From: Actinomadura sp. KC06
GTDB lineage: Bacteria > Actinomycetota > Actinomycetes > Streptosporangiales > Streptosporangiaceae
Reading direction: 5' to 3'
DNA length: 54,833 bases
Assembly: GCF_004348735.1 (NCBI RefSeq)
Contig: NZ_SMKT01000046.1
Coordinates: forward strand, 1-54,833
The notes under the pieces are model-generated. The model had not been told where the DNA came from. It saw only the letters and a program-made list of their open reading frames with translations, and did no database searches. Within the stretch, counting starts at the first letter, position 1; each line of letters opens with the position of its first letter. Made by a program: the position numbers and the translations under genes. Positions 8,078 to 16,875 of the stretch are shown here, piece by piece.

Positions 8078-9348
8078 AGGGATATCAGTCTTTCCATCAC
8101 TCGCACGCCGAATTCGAGGGACTCCACGGGGACGCGTTCGTCCACGCCGTGGAACATCGCGGGATAGTCGTAGCCCGCGGGCAGCAGCATCGGCGTGAAC
8201 CCATAAGTCTCCATGCCGAGCGTTCGGAACCATTTGTTGTCGGTACCGCCGCTGAACACGAACGGCGCGACCTCGCAGCCGGGGCTGACCTGCCGCAGCG
8301 CCTCGATGAGCAGCCCGAACCATTCGCTCTCGTGGTCGGAAAGGACGGACGGGCTCCGCCGCAGCAATGACACCTCGGTGCCGGAGCCCGCGCCGGACGT
8401 GAGGTGCTCGTCCACGCCGTCCTCATGACCGGGGACGAAACGGCAGTCGAACCGCGCCCACGCCTCGCCGGGGATGACGTTCTCCTTGTAGCCCGCGCCG
8501 ATCCGCGTCACGTTGACGGTGGTGCGGATTCCGGCGGCGAACATGCGGCCGAACGGGCCGGTCCGCGTGGCGAGCACGTCCGCGACCTCGTCGGGGTCGG
8601 TGACGGGACGTCCGGCGACGCGGGACGCCAGCACCCGCATCGGCTCGGTGATCGTGTACGGCTGCTCGGCCGACACGAGCCGCAGCGTCGTCTCCGCGAG
8701 CCGCGGGATCGGGTTGTCGTCCGGGAGCATGCTGCCGTGCCCGGCGACGCCCTTCTCCACCACCTCGTACCAGCGCAGTCCCTTGTCGGCGACCGACACT
8801 GCGAACAGCGGGCCGCCACCAGCGGAAACGGGGATGTTGAAGCCGCCGACCTCGCCGATCGCCGCCCCGCACCCCTCGAACAGGTCCGGATGCTCCGCGA
8901 CGAGGTGCCCGGCGCCGAGTTTCCCGCCGGTCTCCTCGTCCGCGAGGAACGCCAGCACGAGGTCACGGCGCGGGCGGCGGCCCGCGGCGACCGCGCCGCC
9001 GACCGCCGCGAGGGTCATCGCGACCGCGTTCTTCATGTCGACGGCGCCGCGGCCCCAGACGCAGCCGTCCGCGATGTCGCCGCTGAGCGGGTGCCGCGAC
9101 CAGGCGGCGGCGTCCGCCGGGACGGTGTCGAGATGCCCCTGGACGAGCAGCGCCGGCAGGCCCGGATCCACCCCCTCGACTCGCGCGACGACGTTCGTCC
9201 GTCCAGGCTCAGCCTCGATGATCTGCGGTTCCAGGCCCATCCCGGACAGCAGCGCGGCGACGTATTCGGCCGCCTTCCGTTCGGTTCCGCCGGGGTTGGT
9301 GGTGTCGAACCTGATGAGGTCCGAGCAGATCTCCGCGACGTCAGGCAT
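8074..9348 (-). CDS. M20 family metallohydrolase (ArgE/DapE/CPG2 type), canonical active site (424 aa)
   Basis: Zinc-dependent amidohydrolase or carboxypeptidase. The metal and catalytic residues are present: His72 and Asp74 in GHLDTVP, Asp104 in GRGAVDMKN, and catalytic Glu138 with ligand Glu139 in ADEETGG. A late His ligand lies in the last 40 residues (AMFHGVDERV). A dimerisation domain fills the middle. Substrates of the family are N-acyl or N-carbamoyl amino acids and small peptides. The start overlaps the end of the preceding M20 gene by 8 bases, so the two are made together. The specific substrate cannot be told from sequence. Confidence 0.9.
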   Translation of the reverse strand: MPDVAEICSDLIRFDTTNPGGTERKAAEYVAALLSGMGLEPQIIEAEPGRTNVVARVEGVDPGLPALLVQGHLDTVPADAAAWSRHPLSGDIADGCVWGRGAVDMKNAVAMTLAAVGGAVAAGRRPRRDLVLAFLADEETGGKLGAGHLVAEHPDLFEGCGAAIGEVGGFNIPVSAGGGPLFAVSVADKGLRWYEVVEKGVAGHGSMLPDDNPIPRLAETTLRLVSAEQPYTITEPMRVLASRVAGRPVTDPDEVADVLATRTGPFGRMFAAGIRTTVNVTRIGAGYKENVIPGEAWARFDCRFVPGHEDGVDEHLTSGAGSGTEVSLLRRSPSVLSDHESEWFGLLIEALRQVSPGCEVAPFVFSGGTDNKWFRTLGMETYGFTPMLLPAGYDYPAMFHGVDERVPVESLEFGVRVMERLISL

Positions 9349-10585
9349 TGCCGCCGCCCAGCGGGAGGGCCGCGCCGCCGCCCAGGGTGAGGGCCGCGAC
9401 CGCGTACGTCCGGACGGCGGCGAGGTACTCCTCGATCGCGACCCACTCGTCGTCCCAGTAGCAGTCCATCGAGCCGGGGCCGTAGGTGACGGCCTTGATG
9501 CCCGACTCCCAGAAGATCGGCGTGTCCGGCCACGCGGGATGCACGTCGTGCGCGGCGGCCTCGCCGGTGCTGTGGCGGTGCGCGGCGGCGACGTCGGCGA
9601 GGAGGCGTTCGCCGGACGGCACCCGCAGCGAGCTGCGCGGATTCTTCAGGCAGGTCGCCTCCAGCTCGACGTCCACCGGGAATTCGGCGAGGCGGTCGAC
9701 GGCGCGTTCGACGGCGGCGCGGACGTCCCGCAGCACGTCGTCCTGCGTCTGCGCGGCCGGGAACCGGAAGTCGAACGTGATGTCGCAGCGCTCCGGGACG
9801 AGGTTGTGCGCCACCCCGCCGGAGATCTGCGCCACGTTGCAGATCTTGACGTCGTCGAGCACCTCCCCGGACGCGCGGGTGATCGGCATCGCGAGCACCT
9901 CGCGGACGATCTCCGCGGCCCGCGCGACGGCGTTCACCCCGATGTCCAGCGCGGTGGTGTGCGCGGCCCGGCCGCGCACGGTCACGGTGACATAGGCGAT
10001 GCCGCGCTGGCCGGTGAGGACGCGCAGGCCGCTCGGCTCGCAGTTGATCGCGTACGTGCCGCGCAGCCCGTCCCGCAGCGCCTGCCGGGTGCCTTCGCCG
10101 CCCTCGAAATGGTTCGGGACGGCGAGCACGACGACATCGCGCGGCAGCGGCACGCCGGAGCGCGCCAGCATCGCCGTGGCCATCGTCATCGCCGCCGTCC
10201 CGGCCTTCATGTCCGCGACGCCGACGCCGTAGACGCGGCCGCCGTCGATCTCGCCGCCGAACGGGTCCCGCCGCCACGACCGCGACGGCGGATACACCTC
10301 CATGTGGCCGTTGAAGATGAGCGCCTCGCCCGGATCGCGCCCGCTGGACGCGCGGGCCAGGACGTTCGGCATCCCGTCCGTGCCCGAGCCGGGCAGCTCG
10401 ACCTCGAGACCGGCGTCGGCGAGCGGCGCCGCGAGATGCTCCGCCGCGGCCGTCAGCGCCGGGCCGTCGCCCCAGACGCTGGGGATGCGGAGCAGGTCGC
10501 GGAGGAAGGCGACGATCTCCGGCTCGTGCCGGTCGATGAGGCCGAGTACCCGGGCCGTGCGGTCTTCCGTGGAGACGGTCGTCAT
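9341..10585 (-). CDS. Divergent M20 family hydrolase with altered active-site residues (414 aa)
   Basis: Clearly M20 in fold (GHMEVYP at 93-99, GVADMKAG at 122-129, RCDITFDFRFP in the middle), but two key positions differ from its neighbour. The His-x-Asp pair is His94-x-Glu96, and the catalytic Glu-Glu pair aligns to Phe160-Glu161 (NHFEGG). Ligand His94, Asp125 and Glu161 seem present, so metal may bind while the general base is missing. The protein may have an unusual mechanism or form an inactive partner of the adjacent canonical M20 (inference). The start overlaps the SGNH hydrolase stop by ATGA. Confidence 0.85.
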   Translation of the reverse strand: MTTVSTEDRTARVLGLIDRHEPEIVAFLRDLLRIPSVWGDGPALTAAAEHLAAPLADAGLEVELPGSGTDGMPNVLARASSGRDPGEALIFNGHMEVYPPSRSWRRDPFGGEIDGGRVYGVGVADMKAGTAAMTMATAMLARSGVPLPRDVVVLAVPNHFEGGEGTRQALRDGLRGTYAINCEPSGLRVLTGQRGIAYVTVTVRGRAAHTTALDIGVNAVARAAEIVREVLAMPITRASGEVLDDVKICNVAQISGGVAHNLVPERCDITFDFRFPAAQTQDDVLRDVRAAVERAVDRLAEFPVDVELEATCLKNPRSSLRVPSGERLLADVAAAHRHSTGEAAAHDVHPAWPDTPIFWESGIKAVTYGPGSMDCYWDDEWVAIEEYLAAVRTYAVAALTLGGGAALPLGGGNA

Positions 10586-11733
10586 CGTGGTCGCCCTTCG
10601 ATCGGAGAGCCGCCCAGCTCCGGCCAGAGGCCGTCCGGGCCGAACACTCGCGCGTGGAATCGTTCGCCGATGCGGCGGTATCCGTCGGCGTTCGGGTGGA
10701 GGCCGTCGTAGAGGTCGTCCGCGTCGCCGGGGCCGAACAGCGCACGTCCGTCGAGGTAGCGCAGGTGCGGGTCGCGTTCCGCGCGCGTCTCGGTGATCTC
10801 CTCGATCAGCGTCCGGATGCGGCTGAGGGTCAGGCCGGACGACGGGTCGCCCGTCGCGTGGTAGCGGCCGGTCTCGTCCTGGACGGTCGGCCCGGCGCGG
10901 TCCTCGGCGGTAGGGCAGATGATCGGCGACACGACGAGCAGCGGCGTCCGCGGATGCCCGTCGCGGACCGTGTCGAGGAACCCGTGCAGCGCCGGGACGA
11001 ACGTCCGCTCCTTGAGCGAGTCGAGGTTCTGCACGTTGATGCCGACCTTGAGCGTGACGACGTCGGCGGGCACGTCCCGGATCGTCCGGGACGCGAACGG
11101 GTCGAGATGGCAGTTCCCGGCGAACGCCAGCGACGTCAGGTCGAGCCCCGCCCGCCGCGCCACCCACGTCGGCCAGGCGTCGGTCGGGCTCCCCGCCTCC
11201 GCGCAGTGGCTGATCGAGCTGCCGTAGTGGACCCAGCGGCGTCCGGGGAGCTTGCCGGGCGCGACGATGCCGTCCGCGCGCAGCTCCCGAAGCTCCACGA
11301 TCGCGGCCTGGGGCAGCCAGATCTCGACGTCCTTCCAGGACGTGCCGAGCCCCTCGAACCGGATCGTCTCCGGCTTGCCCCGCTCGGTCTCGACCACCTG
11401 ACCCGCGCGGACGACGCAGACGTCGCCGCCGCGCACCTCCTCGGAGATCACCCGGCACCAGCTCGCGACCGCGTCGAACGCGACGGGGAAGAGCGGGAAG
11501 TAGGCGTTGCGGAACCGGGTGACGAAGACGTCCAGCTCGACGTTGTCCGCCTCGGTGCGGAACACGAGCCGCACCCCGGCGGGCCTCGGCACCATCAGCC
11601 GCAGGTACGGGTCGGTGAGCTGCGGGCGGGTCCAGGCGGGCAGCCGCCGGGGGATCAGCCCCGTGGGCGTGCGCTCCACGTCGAGCGCGCCCGCGATGGT
11701 GACGGGCCCGTTCTCAAGGTCGATCTTCAGCAC
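10582..11733 (-). CDS. SGNH/GDSL-type hydrolase with N-terminal beta domain (383 aa)
   Basis: Serine esterase family. The first ~150 residues look like a beta-rich accessory domain. The hydrolase domain begins at HYGSSISH near 169-176, where the nucleophile is probably Ser173. It continues with a GINVQN stretch in the place of the usual GxND block, and ends with YDGLHPNADGY near 345, which carries the Asp/His pair. No signal peptide is seen, so it is cytoplasmic. The start is a GTG at 11733 with GGAGGG eight bases upstream, overlapping the CoA-transferase end by 20 bases. It could cleave an ester made by the monooxygenase downstream (inference). Confidence 0.85.
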   Translation of the reverse strand: MLKIDLENGPVTIAGALDVERTPTGLIPRRLPAWTRPQLTDPYLRLMVPRPAGVRLVFRTEADNVELDVFVTRFRNAYFPLFPVAFDAVASWCRVISEEVRGGDVCVVRAGQVVETERGKPETIRFEGLGTSWKDVEIWLPQAAIVELRELRADGIVAPGKLPGRRWVHYGSSISHCAEAGSPTDAWPTWVARRAGLDLTSLAFAGNCHLDPFASRTIRDVPADVVTLKVGINVQNLDSLKERTFVPALHGFLDTVRDGHPRTPLLVVSPIICPTAEDRAGPTVQDETGRYHATGDPSSGLTLSRIRTLIEEITETRAERDPHLRYLDGRALFGPGDADDLYDGLHPNADGYRRIGERFHARVFGPDGLWPELGGSPIEGRPR

Positions 11734-12901
11734 GTGCTACTCCCTCCGGACGGGGCGGGATCCGCGGCTCTTCCGTGAGCCAGGCGGCGAGAAGGTGGTC
11801 GTGCTCGCCCGGTGCAGGTGCCGGGCGGAACTCCTCGGCGCCGCCCGCCAGGCGGACGGCGCCCGCGAGGGTGCGGAAGCCGTCCGGTTCGTCCCGCACC
11901 AGGCCGCGGGCCAGCGTGTGCGGATGGGACAGCGCCTCCCGGACGTCGAGGACCGGCCCGCACGGCACCCCTGCCGCGCCCAGCCGGTCGAGGACGTCCG
12001 CGCGGGTCAGGTCCGCGAGCGCCGCCTCGACCTCAGCCCGCAGCTCCTCGCGGTGGCGGCCGCGGTCGGCGTCGGTGGTGTAGCGGGCGTCGGTGAGCCA
12101 GCCGGGCCGGTCGAGGACGTCCGCGAGCCGCGCGAACAGCGCGTCGCTCGCCACCGCGATCGCGACCGGGCCGTCCTTCGCCTCGAACGTCCCGTAGGGC
12201 GCGCTGATCGCGTGGTGCGCGCCGGTCGGCCGGACGTCCTCGTCCGTGTGCAGCGCCCGCATCGCCACCGACTCCAGGACCGAGACGAGCCCGTCGAACA
12301 TGGACACGTCGATGTGCTGGCCGCGTCCGGTGCGTTCCCGCTGGTACAGCGCCGCCAGCACGGCCACCGCCCCGTACAGCGCGGGCACGATGTCGCCGAT
12401 GCTCACCCCGACGCGGACGCCGGGCCCGCCGTCCGGGCCTGTCACCGACATCAGCCCGGACATCGCCTGCACTATCAGGTCGTAGGCCGGACGCTCGGCG
12501 AGCGGGCCGGTCCGGCCGAAGCCGCTGATGCCGACCGCGACGAGCGCCGGGTTGAGGCGCGCCAGCTCGCCGGGCGGGAAGCCGAGCCGTCCGAGGACGC
12601 CCGGACGGAAGTTCTCCACCAGCACGTCCGAGCGGGCGACCAGCCGCGCGAACCGCTCGCGGTCGTCCGGGTCCTTCAGGTCGAGGGTGATGCCGAGCTT
12701 GTTGCGGTTCAGGAGGCGGTGGAAGGTGCTGTCGCCGTCCACGAACGGGCCGAACCGGCGGCCGTCGTCGCCGGCCGGAGACTCGATCTTGATGACCTCC
12801 GCGCCGAGGTCGGCGAGGATCCGCGCGCACAGCGGGCCCGACAGGACGCGGCTCAGATCCAGAACCCGGATGCCGTCCAGCGCGGCCCGTTCCCCGGTCA
12901 T
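11714..12901 (-). CDS. CaiB/BaiF family type III CoA transferase (395 aa)
   Basis: Moves CoA from a donor thioester to a carboxylic acid. Typical features are LDGIRVLDLSRVLSGP at the N terminus, AEVIKIESPAGDD, the VENFRPG motif, and the catalytic Asp141 in PAYDLIVQAMSG. The length is normal for the family. The start at 12901 overlaps the urocanase-homologue stop by ATGA; the open frame continues much further upstream but that part overlaps the urocanase gene. It is likely to activate the acid handled in this cluster as a CoA ester. Formyl-CoA transferase is not implied, because there is no clear oxalyl-CoA decarboxylase beside it. Confidence 0.92.
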   Translation of the reverse strand: MTGERAALDGIRVLDLSRVLSGPLCARILADLGAEVIKIESPAGDDGRRFGPFVDGDSTFHRLLNRNKLGITLDLKDPDDRERFARLVARSDVLVENFRPGVLGRLGFPPGELARLNPALVAVGISGFGRTGPLAERPAYDLIVQAMSGLMSVTGPDGGPGVRVGVSIGDIVPALYGAVAVLAALYQRERTGRGQHIDVSMFDGLVSVLESVAMRALHTDEDVRPTGAHHAISAPYGTFEAKDGPVAIAVASDALFARLADVLDRPGWLTDARYTTDADRGRHREELRAEVEAALADLTRADVLDRLGAAGVPCGPVLDVREALSHPHTLARGLVRDEPDGFRTLAGAVRLAGGAEEFRPAPAPGEHDHLLAAWLTEEPRIPPRPEGVARAEDRP

Positions 12902-14526
12902 CCGAACCACCGCAGGCCGCTCGCGCGGACGGCGTCGGCCGCCGCCTCGTACCCGGCGTCCGCGTAGCGCATGATGCCGATGCCGGTGTCGGCGGTGAGC
13001 GCCGCCGTGATCCGCTCGTCCGCGGCGGCGGTGCCGTCCGCGACGAGCGTGACCCCGGCGCTCTGCATGTAGCCCGCGTAGCCGCCGCCCCCGGCGTGGA
13101 TCGCCACGAGGTCGGCGCCCGAACCCGCCGTGAGCAGCGCGTTCAGCAGCGGCCAGTCGGACACGGCGTCGGAGCCGTCCGGCATGTTCTCCGTCTCGCG
13201 GAGCGGCTGCGCGACCCCGCCGGCGTCGAGGTGGTCGCGGGTGAACGCGACCGGGCCGTGCAGCTCGCCGCTCCGCACGGCCTCGTTGACCAGCAGCGCG
13301 AGCCTCGCCCGCTCGCCGTGCGCGAGCCACGAGATGCGGGACGGCAGCCCCGCCTGCCGCACGTACTTCTGCGCCGTCGGAATCCACCGCTGGACGAGCG
13401 CGTTCCCGGGGAACTCCCGCACGACCATCGTGTCGATGAGGTCGATGTCGGCCTGCTCGCCGGACGCCGCCACCCACCGGAACGGGCCGAGGCCCCGGCA
13501 GAACAGCGGCCTGATGTACCGCTCGATGAAGATCGGGATGCGGAACGCGTCGACGCCGTTCTCCGCCGCCTGCGCCCGCAGGTTGTTGCCGTACTCGAAG
13601 ACGACGGCGCCCGCGTCCTGCCAGGCGAGCATGCACTCCACGTGCGTCGCGATGGAGGCGCGGGCGCGGCGGGTCAGCTCGTCCGGGTCGCTCTCGCGCA
13701 GGGCGGCGGCCTCGGCGGGCGTCATGCCGGACGGCACGTACCCGTACATCAGGTCGTGCGCCGCCGTCTGGTCGGTGACGACGTCGGGGACCAGGCCGCG
13801 TTCGCGCAGCTCGGGGAGCACGTCGGCGGCGTTTCCGAGCAGCCCGATGGACGCGGCCGTCCGGGCGGCCATCGCCTCCCGCGCCCACGCGACCGCTTCG
13901 TCGATCGACTCGGTGGCGCGTTCCAGGTAGCCGCTGTCGATCCGCTTCTCGATCCGGTCGGGATCGACCTCGACGCAGAGCGCGACGCCGTCCGCCATGA
14001 CGGTCGCGAGCGGCTGCGCGCCGCCCATGCCGCCGAGCCCGGCGGTCACGACGAGCCGTCCGGCCAGGTCGCCGCCGAAATGCTCGTCGGCGACGGCGGT
14101 GAGCGTCTGGTACGTCCCCTGGACGATGCCCTGCGACCCGATGTACTGCCAGTCGCCCGCCGTGTACCCGCCCCAGGCGATCAGGCCGCGCCGCTCCAGC
14201 TCGTAGAAGTGCTCGCTGGTCGCCCAGCGGCCGACCAGGTTGCTGTTGGCCATCACGACCAGCGGCGCCCGCGTCCCGGTCGGGAACACCCCGATCGGCT
14301 TGCCGGACTGGACGACGAGCGTCTCGTGCTCCTCCAGGCTCAGCAGCGCCTCGGTCACGAGTTTCAGGGCGGCGTGGTCGCGGGCGGCCTTCGCGAGGCC
14401 CGCGTACACGATGAGGTCGTCCGGACGTTCCGCGTGCGTGAGGGTGTTCTCCAGCATCCGCAGGAGCGTCTCCTGGCGCGGGCCCCGGCAGCGCGGTCCT
14501 TGGTGGGCGATGTCGGCGATCACCAT
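12898..14526 (-). CDS. hutU: Urocanate hydratase (urocanase) family protein outside a hut locus (542 aa)
   Basis: Urocanases use tightly bound NAD+ to add water to urocanate or related imidazole acrylates. Strong family blocks are present: QSGKPIGVF, NSNLVGRWAT, YIGSQGIVQGTY, the NAD-binding TAGLGGMGGAQP at 161-172, DQTAAHD near 252, EYGNN at 311-315, and FCRGLGPFRW with the active-site Cys343. It differs from typical enzymes in a shortened N terminus and in MYGYVPSG in place of the usual LNGYLP-type block. No histidine ammonia-lyase, imidazolonepropionase or formiminoglutamate gene is nearby. It may therefore act on another imidazole-acrylate-like compound (inference). The symbol refers to the family, not to a proven role in histidine breakdown. 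Confidence 0.88.
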   Translation of the reverse strand: MVIADIAHQGPRCRGPRQETLLRMLENTLTHAERPDDLIVYAGLAKAARDHAALKLVTEALLSLEEHETLVVQSGKPIGVFPTGTRAPLVVMANSNLVGRWATSEHFYELERRGLIAWGGYTAGDWQYIGSQGIVQGTYQTLTAVADEHFGGDLAGRLVVTAGLGGMGGAQPLATVMADGVALCVEVDPDRIEKRIDSGYLERATESIDEAVAWAREAMAARTAASIGLLGNAADVLPELRERGLVPDVVTDQTAAHDLMYGYVPSGMTPAEAAALRESDPDELTRRARASIATHVECMLAWQDAGAVVFEYGNNLRAQAAENGVDAFRIPIFIERYIRPLFCRGLGPFRWVAASGEQADIDLIDTMVVREFPGNALVQRWIPTAQKYVRQAGLPSRISWLAHGERARLALLVNEAVRSGELHGPVAFTRDHLDAGGVAQPLRETENMPDGSDAVSDWPLLNALLTAGSGADLVAIHAGGGGYAGYMQSAGVTLVADGTAAADERITAALTADTGIGIMRYADAGYEAAADAVRASGLRWFG

Positions 14527-14540
14527 GTGCGTCCCCTTCT

Positions 14541-14555
14541 CGCCCGCTTCGGGCG
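14541..14555. terminator. Short hairpin between padR-like gene and urocanase homologue
   Basis: CGCCCG-CTT-CGGGCG forms a 6-bp stem in the 40-base gap between the PadR-type gene and the urocanase homologue, about 15 bases before the latter's start. No T-tract follows. It may attenuate transcription between the two genes or be incidental. Confidence 0.3.
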
Positions 14556-14566
14556 CCGTGCAGTTC

Positions 14567-15175
14567 TCAGTCCGGGTGAGGCCCCTCGTGCCCGCCCGGC
14601 AGCCGCGTGCGTCCCAGCGCGCCGCGCACGCCCGAGTCGCGGACGTCGTGCCAGAACGACAGGCACGCCTCCTCGATCCGGACGCCGAGGACGAGCGGCG
14701 CCACCCGCTTCTCCAGGTCGGGGACGTCGACCAGGCGTGCCAGCATCTTCTGGAACTCCTCCAGCCGGCCCTGGTGGTAGCGGACCTGCGCCTCGGCGAG
14801 CCGCTCCGCCGTCCCCTCGTCGCCGAGCTCGCTGAAGAACAGCTTCAGCTCGGCCTCGTTGCGGACCTGGAAGACCTCGGTGTCGGGGTCCCTGAGCCAT
14901 TCGCGCAGGGCCTCGCGGCCCGCGGGTGTGAGCGAGTACGTCCGGCGGCGGCGCCCCTCGGTCTCGGCGGACTCCGCCAGCAGCCCGGCCTCCGCCAGCC
15001 GCCGCGGCTCCACGTAGAGCTGACTGTGCGGGAACGGCCAGAAGTAGCCCACCGAGCGCTCGACGGCCCGCTTGAGCTGGTACGACGAGCTGGGCCCGCG
15101 CAGGCCGATCAGCCCCAGCACGAGGTAGGAGCTGGACGAGAGGTTGATCGCCATGTTGTGAACTGTACCATCCAT
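14567..15175 (-). CDS. PadR family transcriptional regulator (202 aa)
   Basis: Winged-helix repressor family. The N-terminal domain carries the PadR signature (LVLGLIGLRGPSSSYQLKRAVE, then a WPFPHSQLYVEPRRLAEAGLL wing region, then RRRTYSLTPAG). The C-terminal half is a helical dimerisation domain (residues ~100-180) as in PadR proteins that sense phenolic or other small ligands. The ATG at 15175 gives MDGTVHNMAINL; ATG 15154 is an alternative that starts directly at the HTH domain. Neither has a good ribosome site. It sits inside the run, after the TPP enzyme and before the urocanase homologue, and is likely to control this cluster. Confidence 0.88.
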   Translation of the reverse strand: MDGTVHNMAINLSSSSYLVLGLIGLRGPSSSYQLKRAVERSVGYFWPFPHSQLYVEPRRLAEAGLLAESAETEGRRRRTYSLTPAGREALREWLRDPDTEVFQVRNEAELKLFFSELGDEGTAERLAEAQVRYHQGRLEEFQKMLARLVDVPDLEKRVAPLVLGVRIEEACLSFWHDVRDSGVRGALGRTRLPGGHEGPHPD

Positions 15176-15228
15176 TCTGGACGGTCATCGGGCACGGCTC
15201 CTCTCACCGTCGGACGTACGGGATCCGG

Positions 15229-16875
15229 TCAGCCCAGCAGCTGCTGGCGTCCGGCGCGGCGCTTCATCGGGGCCAGCGCCGTCAGGTCGATCTCGATCAG
15301 GAACGGGCCGGTCTCCCCGGTCGACCGGGCGAACGCGCGGTCGAACGCGGCGACGTCCGCGACCTTCACGCCGGGCACGCCCATCGCCGCGGCGAGCGCC
15401 ACGAAGTCGGGGGTGTGCAGGTCGACGTCGTTGCGGGCGCCGTCGAACGTGGCGTGCTGGACGTCGCGCAGCACGCCGTACCCGCGGTCGTTGAACACGC
15501 AGACCGTGACGGGCGCGCCCGCCTGCGCGAGCGTCGACAATTCGCCGATCGACAGCATGATGCCGCCGTCGCCGTGGACGACGACGGTCCGCTCCCCGCT
15601 GCCGAGCGCGGCGCCGATCGCCAGCGGCAGGCCGGGGCCGATCGCGGCGGACGCGGGGTGCAGCGACGTGCGCGGCTCCAGGACCGGCAGCAGCCGGTCG
15701 CCCCACGCGTACGCCGGGACGGTCGAGTCGCGGACGATCACGCCCGCCCTCGGCAGCGACCGGCGGATCGCCGCTACGATCGCCCGATGATCCGGCCCGA
15801 GGGCCTCCAGCGAATTCTCGCGCGCCTCGGCGGCGGCCTTCTGGGCGGTCACAGCCCATTCCTCGGTCGAGCCGGTGACGGCGACGTGCTCATCAAGCGC
15901 GAGCAGGGTCTCGCGGGCGTCGCCGTGCAGCGCGACGGCGGGCGGGTACGTGCGGCCGAACACGCTCGTGTCGGCGTCGGCGTGGAGCAGCGCGCCGGTG
16001 AGCCGCAGCCGCCACGCGTCGGTCGTGTACATCTGGAACCGGGCGCCCACGGCGAGGACGACGTCCGCGTCCTCGACCACCTCGCGCAGCGGCGGCGTCG
16101 TGACCAGGGCGCCGAGGCACAGCGGGTGGTCTTCGGGCAGCGCGCCGCGTCCCTGCACCGAGGTGACGACGGGGATCCCCAGGCGCTCGACCAGGCGGCG
16201 CAGCTCGGGCCAGGCGCCCGCGCTGAGCACGCCGCCACCGGCCCAGACCAGTGGACGGCGGGCGTCCGCGAGCAGGTCCGCCGCCGCGCGCACCCTTTCG
16301 GCGGGCGGCGCTGCCCGCGGCACCGGCGCCGCCTCCGGGACCCGCAGCGACGCCGGGACCCGCGCGTACTGCAGGTCGACCGGGATCTCCACGGCCGTCG
16401 GACGCGGCCAGCCGCGATCCGTCTCGCGGCCCGCCGCCACGACCGTTTCGGCGATGTCCTCGGCGCGGCGCACCGTCCATGCCTCGCGGGTCAGCGTGCG
16501 CAGCATGGCGAGCTGCTGCTCCGCCTCGTGCAGATAGCCCTTGGAACGGCCGAGGAACCGGCTCTCCACCTGGCCCGTGATGAGCAGGACGCGGGACCCC
16601 GCGAACTGCGCCTCGAAAAGCCCGCCCATCGTGTTCGCCGTGCCGGGGCCGGTCGAGGCGAGGGCCACGCCGAGCCGTCCGGTGACGCGTGCGTAGCCGT
16701 CCGCAGCGTGCACCGCCGCCTGCTCATGCCGGACGTTCACGACCGTTATCCCGCCGTCCCGCCGGACCGCGTCCAGGATCGGCAGGTTGTGGACGCTCGC
16801 GACGCCGAACAGCATCTCCGCGCCGAGCGCCCGCAGCGCCTCGACGACCAGGTCACCGCCGGTGCGCTCGCTCAC
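15229..16875 (-). CDS. Thiamine-diphosphate-dependent enzyme, acetolactate synthase-like (548 aa)
   Basis: Three-domain TPP enzyme. The N-terminal pyrimidine-binding domain has the catalytic Glu51 in VRHEQAAVHAADGYAR and STGPGTANTMGG. The central domain starts near 190 (RPLVWAGGGVLSAGA). The C-terminal domain has the cofactor motif GDGGIMLSIGEL...FNDRGYG. The family covers acetolactate synthase, benzoylformate and oxalyl-CoA decarboxylases and 2-hydroxyacyl-CoA lyases, and sequence alone does not choose among them. No biosynthetic regulatory subunit gene is adjacent, so a catabolic 2-keto or 2-hydroxyacyl role is more likely. The GTG start at 16875 overlaps the aldehyde dehydrogenase stop (GTGA), consistent with handing an aldehyde product to that enzyme. 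Confidence 0.88.
   Translation of the reverse strand: MSERTGGDLVVEALRALGAEMLFGVASVHNLPILDAVRRDGGITVVNVRHEQAAVHAADGYARVTGRLGVALASTGPGTANTMGGLFEAQFAGSRVLLITGQVESRFLGRSKGYLHEAEQQLAMLRTLTREAWTVRRAEDIAETVVAAGRETDRGWPRPTAVEIPVDLQYARVPASLRVPEAAPVPRAAPPAERVRAAADLLADARRPLVWAGGGVLSAGAWPELRRLVERLGIPVVTSVQGRGALPEDHPLCLGALVTTPPLREVVEDADVVLAVGARFQMYTTDAWRLRLTGALLHADADTSVFGRTYPPAVALHGDARETLLALDEHVAVTGSTEEWAVTAQKAAAEARENSLEALGPDHRAIVAAIRRSLPRAGVIVRDSTVPAYAWGDRLLPVLEPRTSLHPASAAIGPGLPLAIGAALGSGERTVVVHGDGGIMLSIGELSTLAQAGAPVTVCVFNDRGYGVLRDVQHATFDGARNDVDLHTPDFVALAAAMGVPGVKVADVAAFDRAFARSTGETGPFLIEIDLTALAPMKRRAGRQQLLG

Noticed and set aside
8513..10711. Long plus-strand open frame opposite the M20 and SGNH genes
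   Set aside because: High GC content gives long antisense frames. This one is Arg/Ala/Pro-rich, shows no domain, and lies opposite genes with clear motifs and overlaps.
12898..14526. A histidine-utilisation (hut) operon
   Set aside because: Only the urocanase homologue is present. There is no hutH, hutI, hutG or hutF near it, and the neighbours belong to other pathways.
11714..16875. Oxalate degradation (formyl-CoA transferase with oxalyl-CoA decarboxylase)
   Set aside because: A CaiB and a TPP enzyme do occur together, but the surrounding enzymes do not fit oxalate, and sequence alone does not identify either as the oxalate-specific form.
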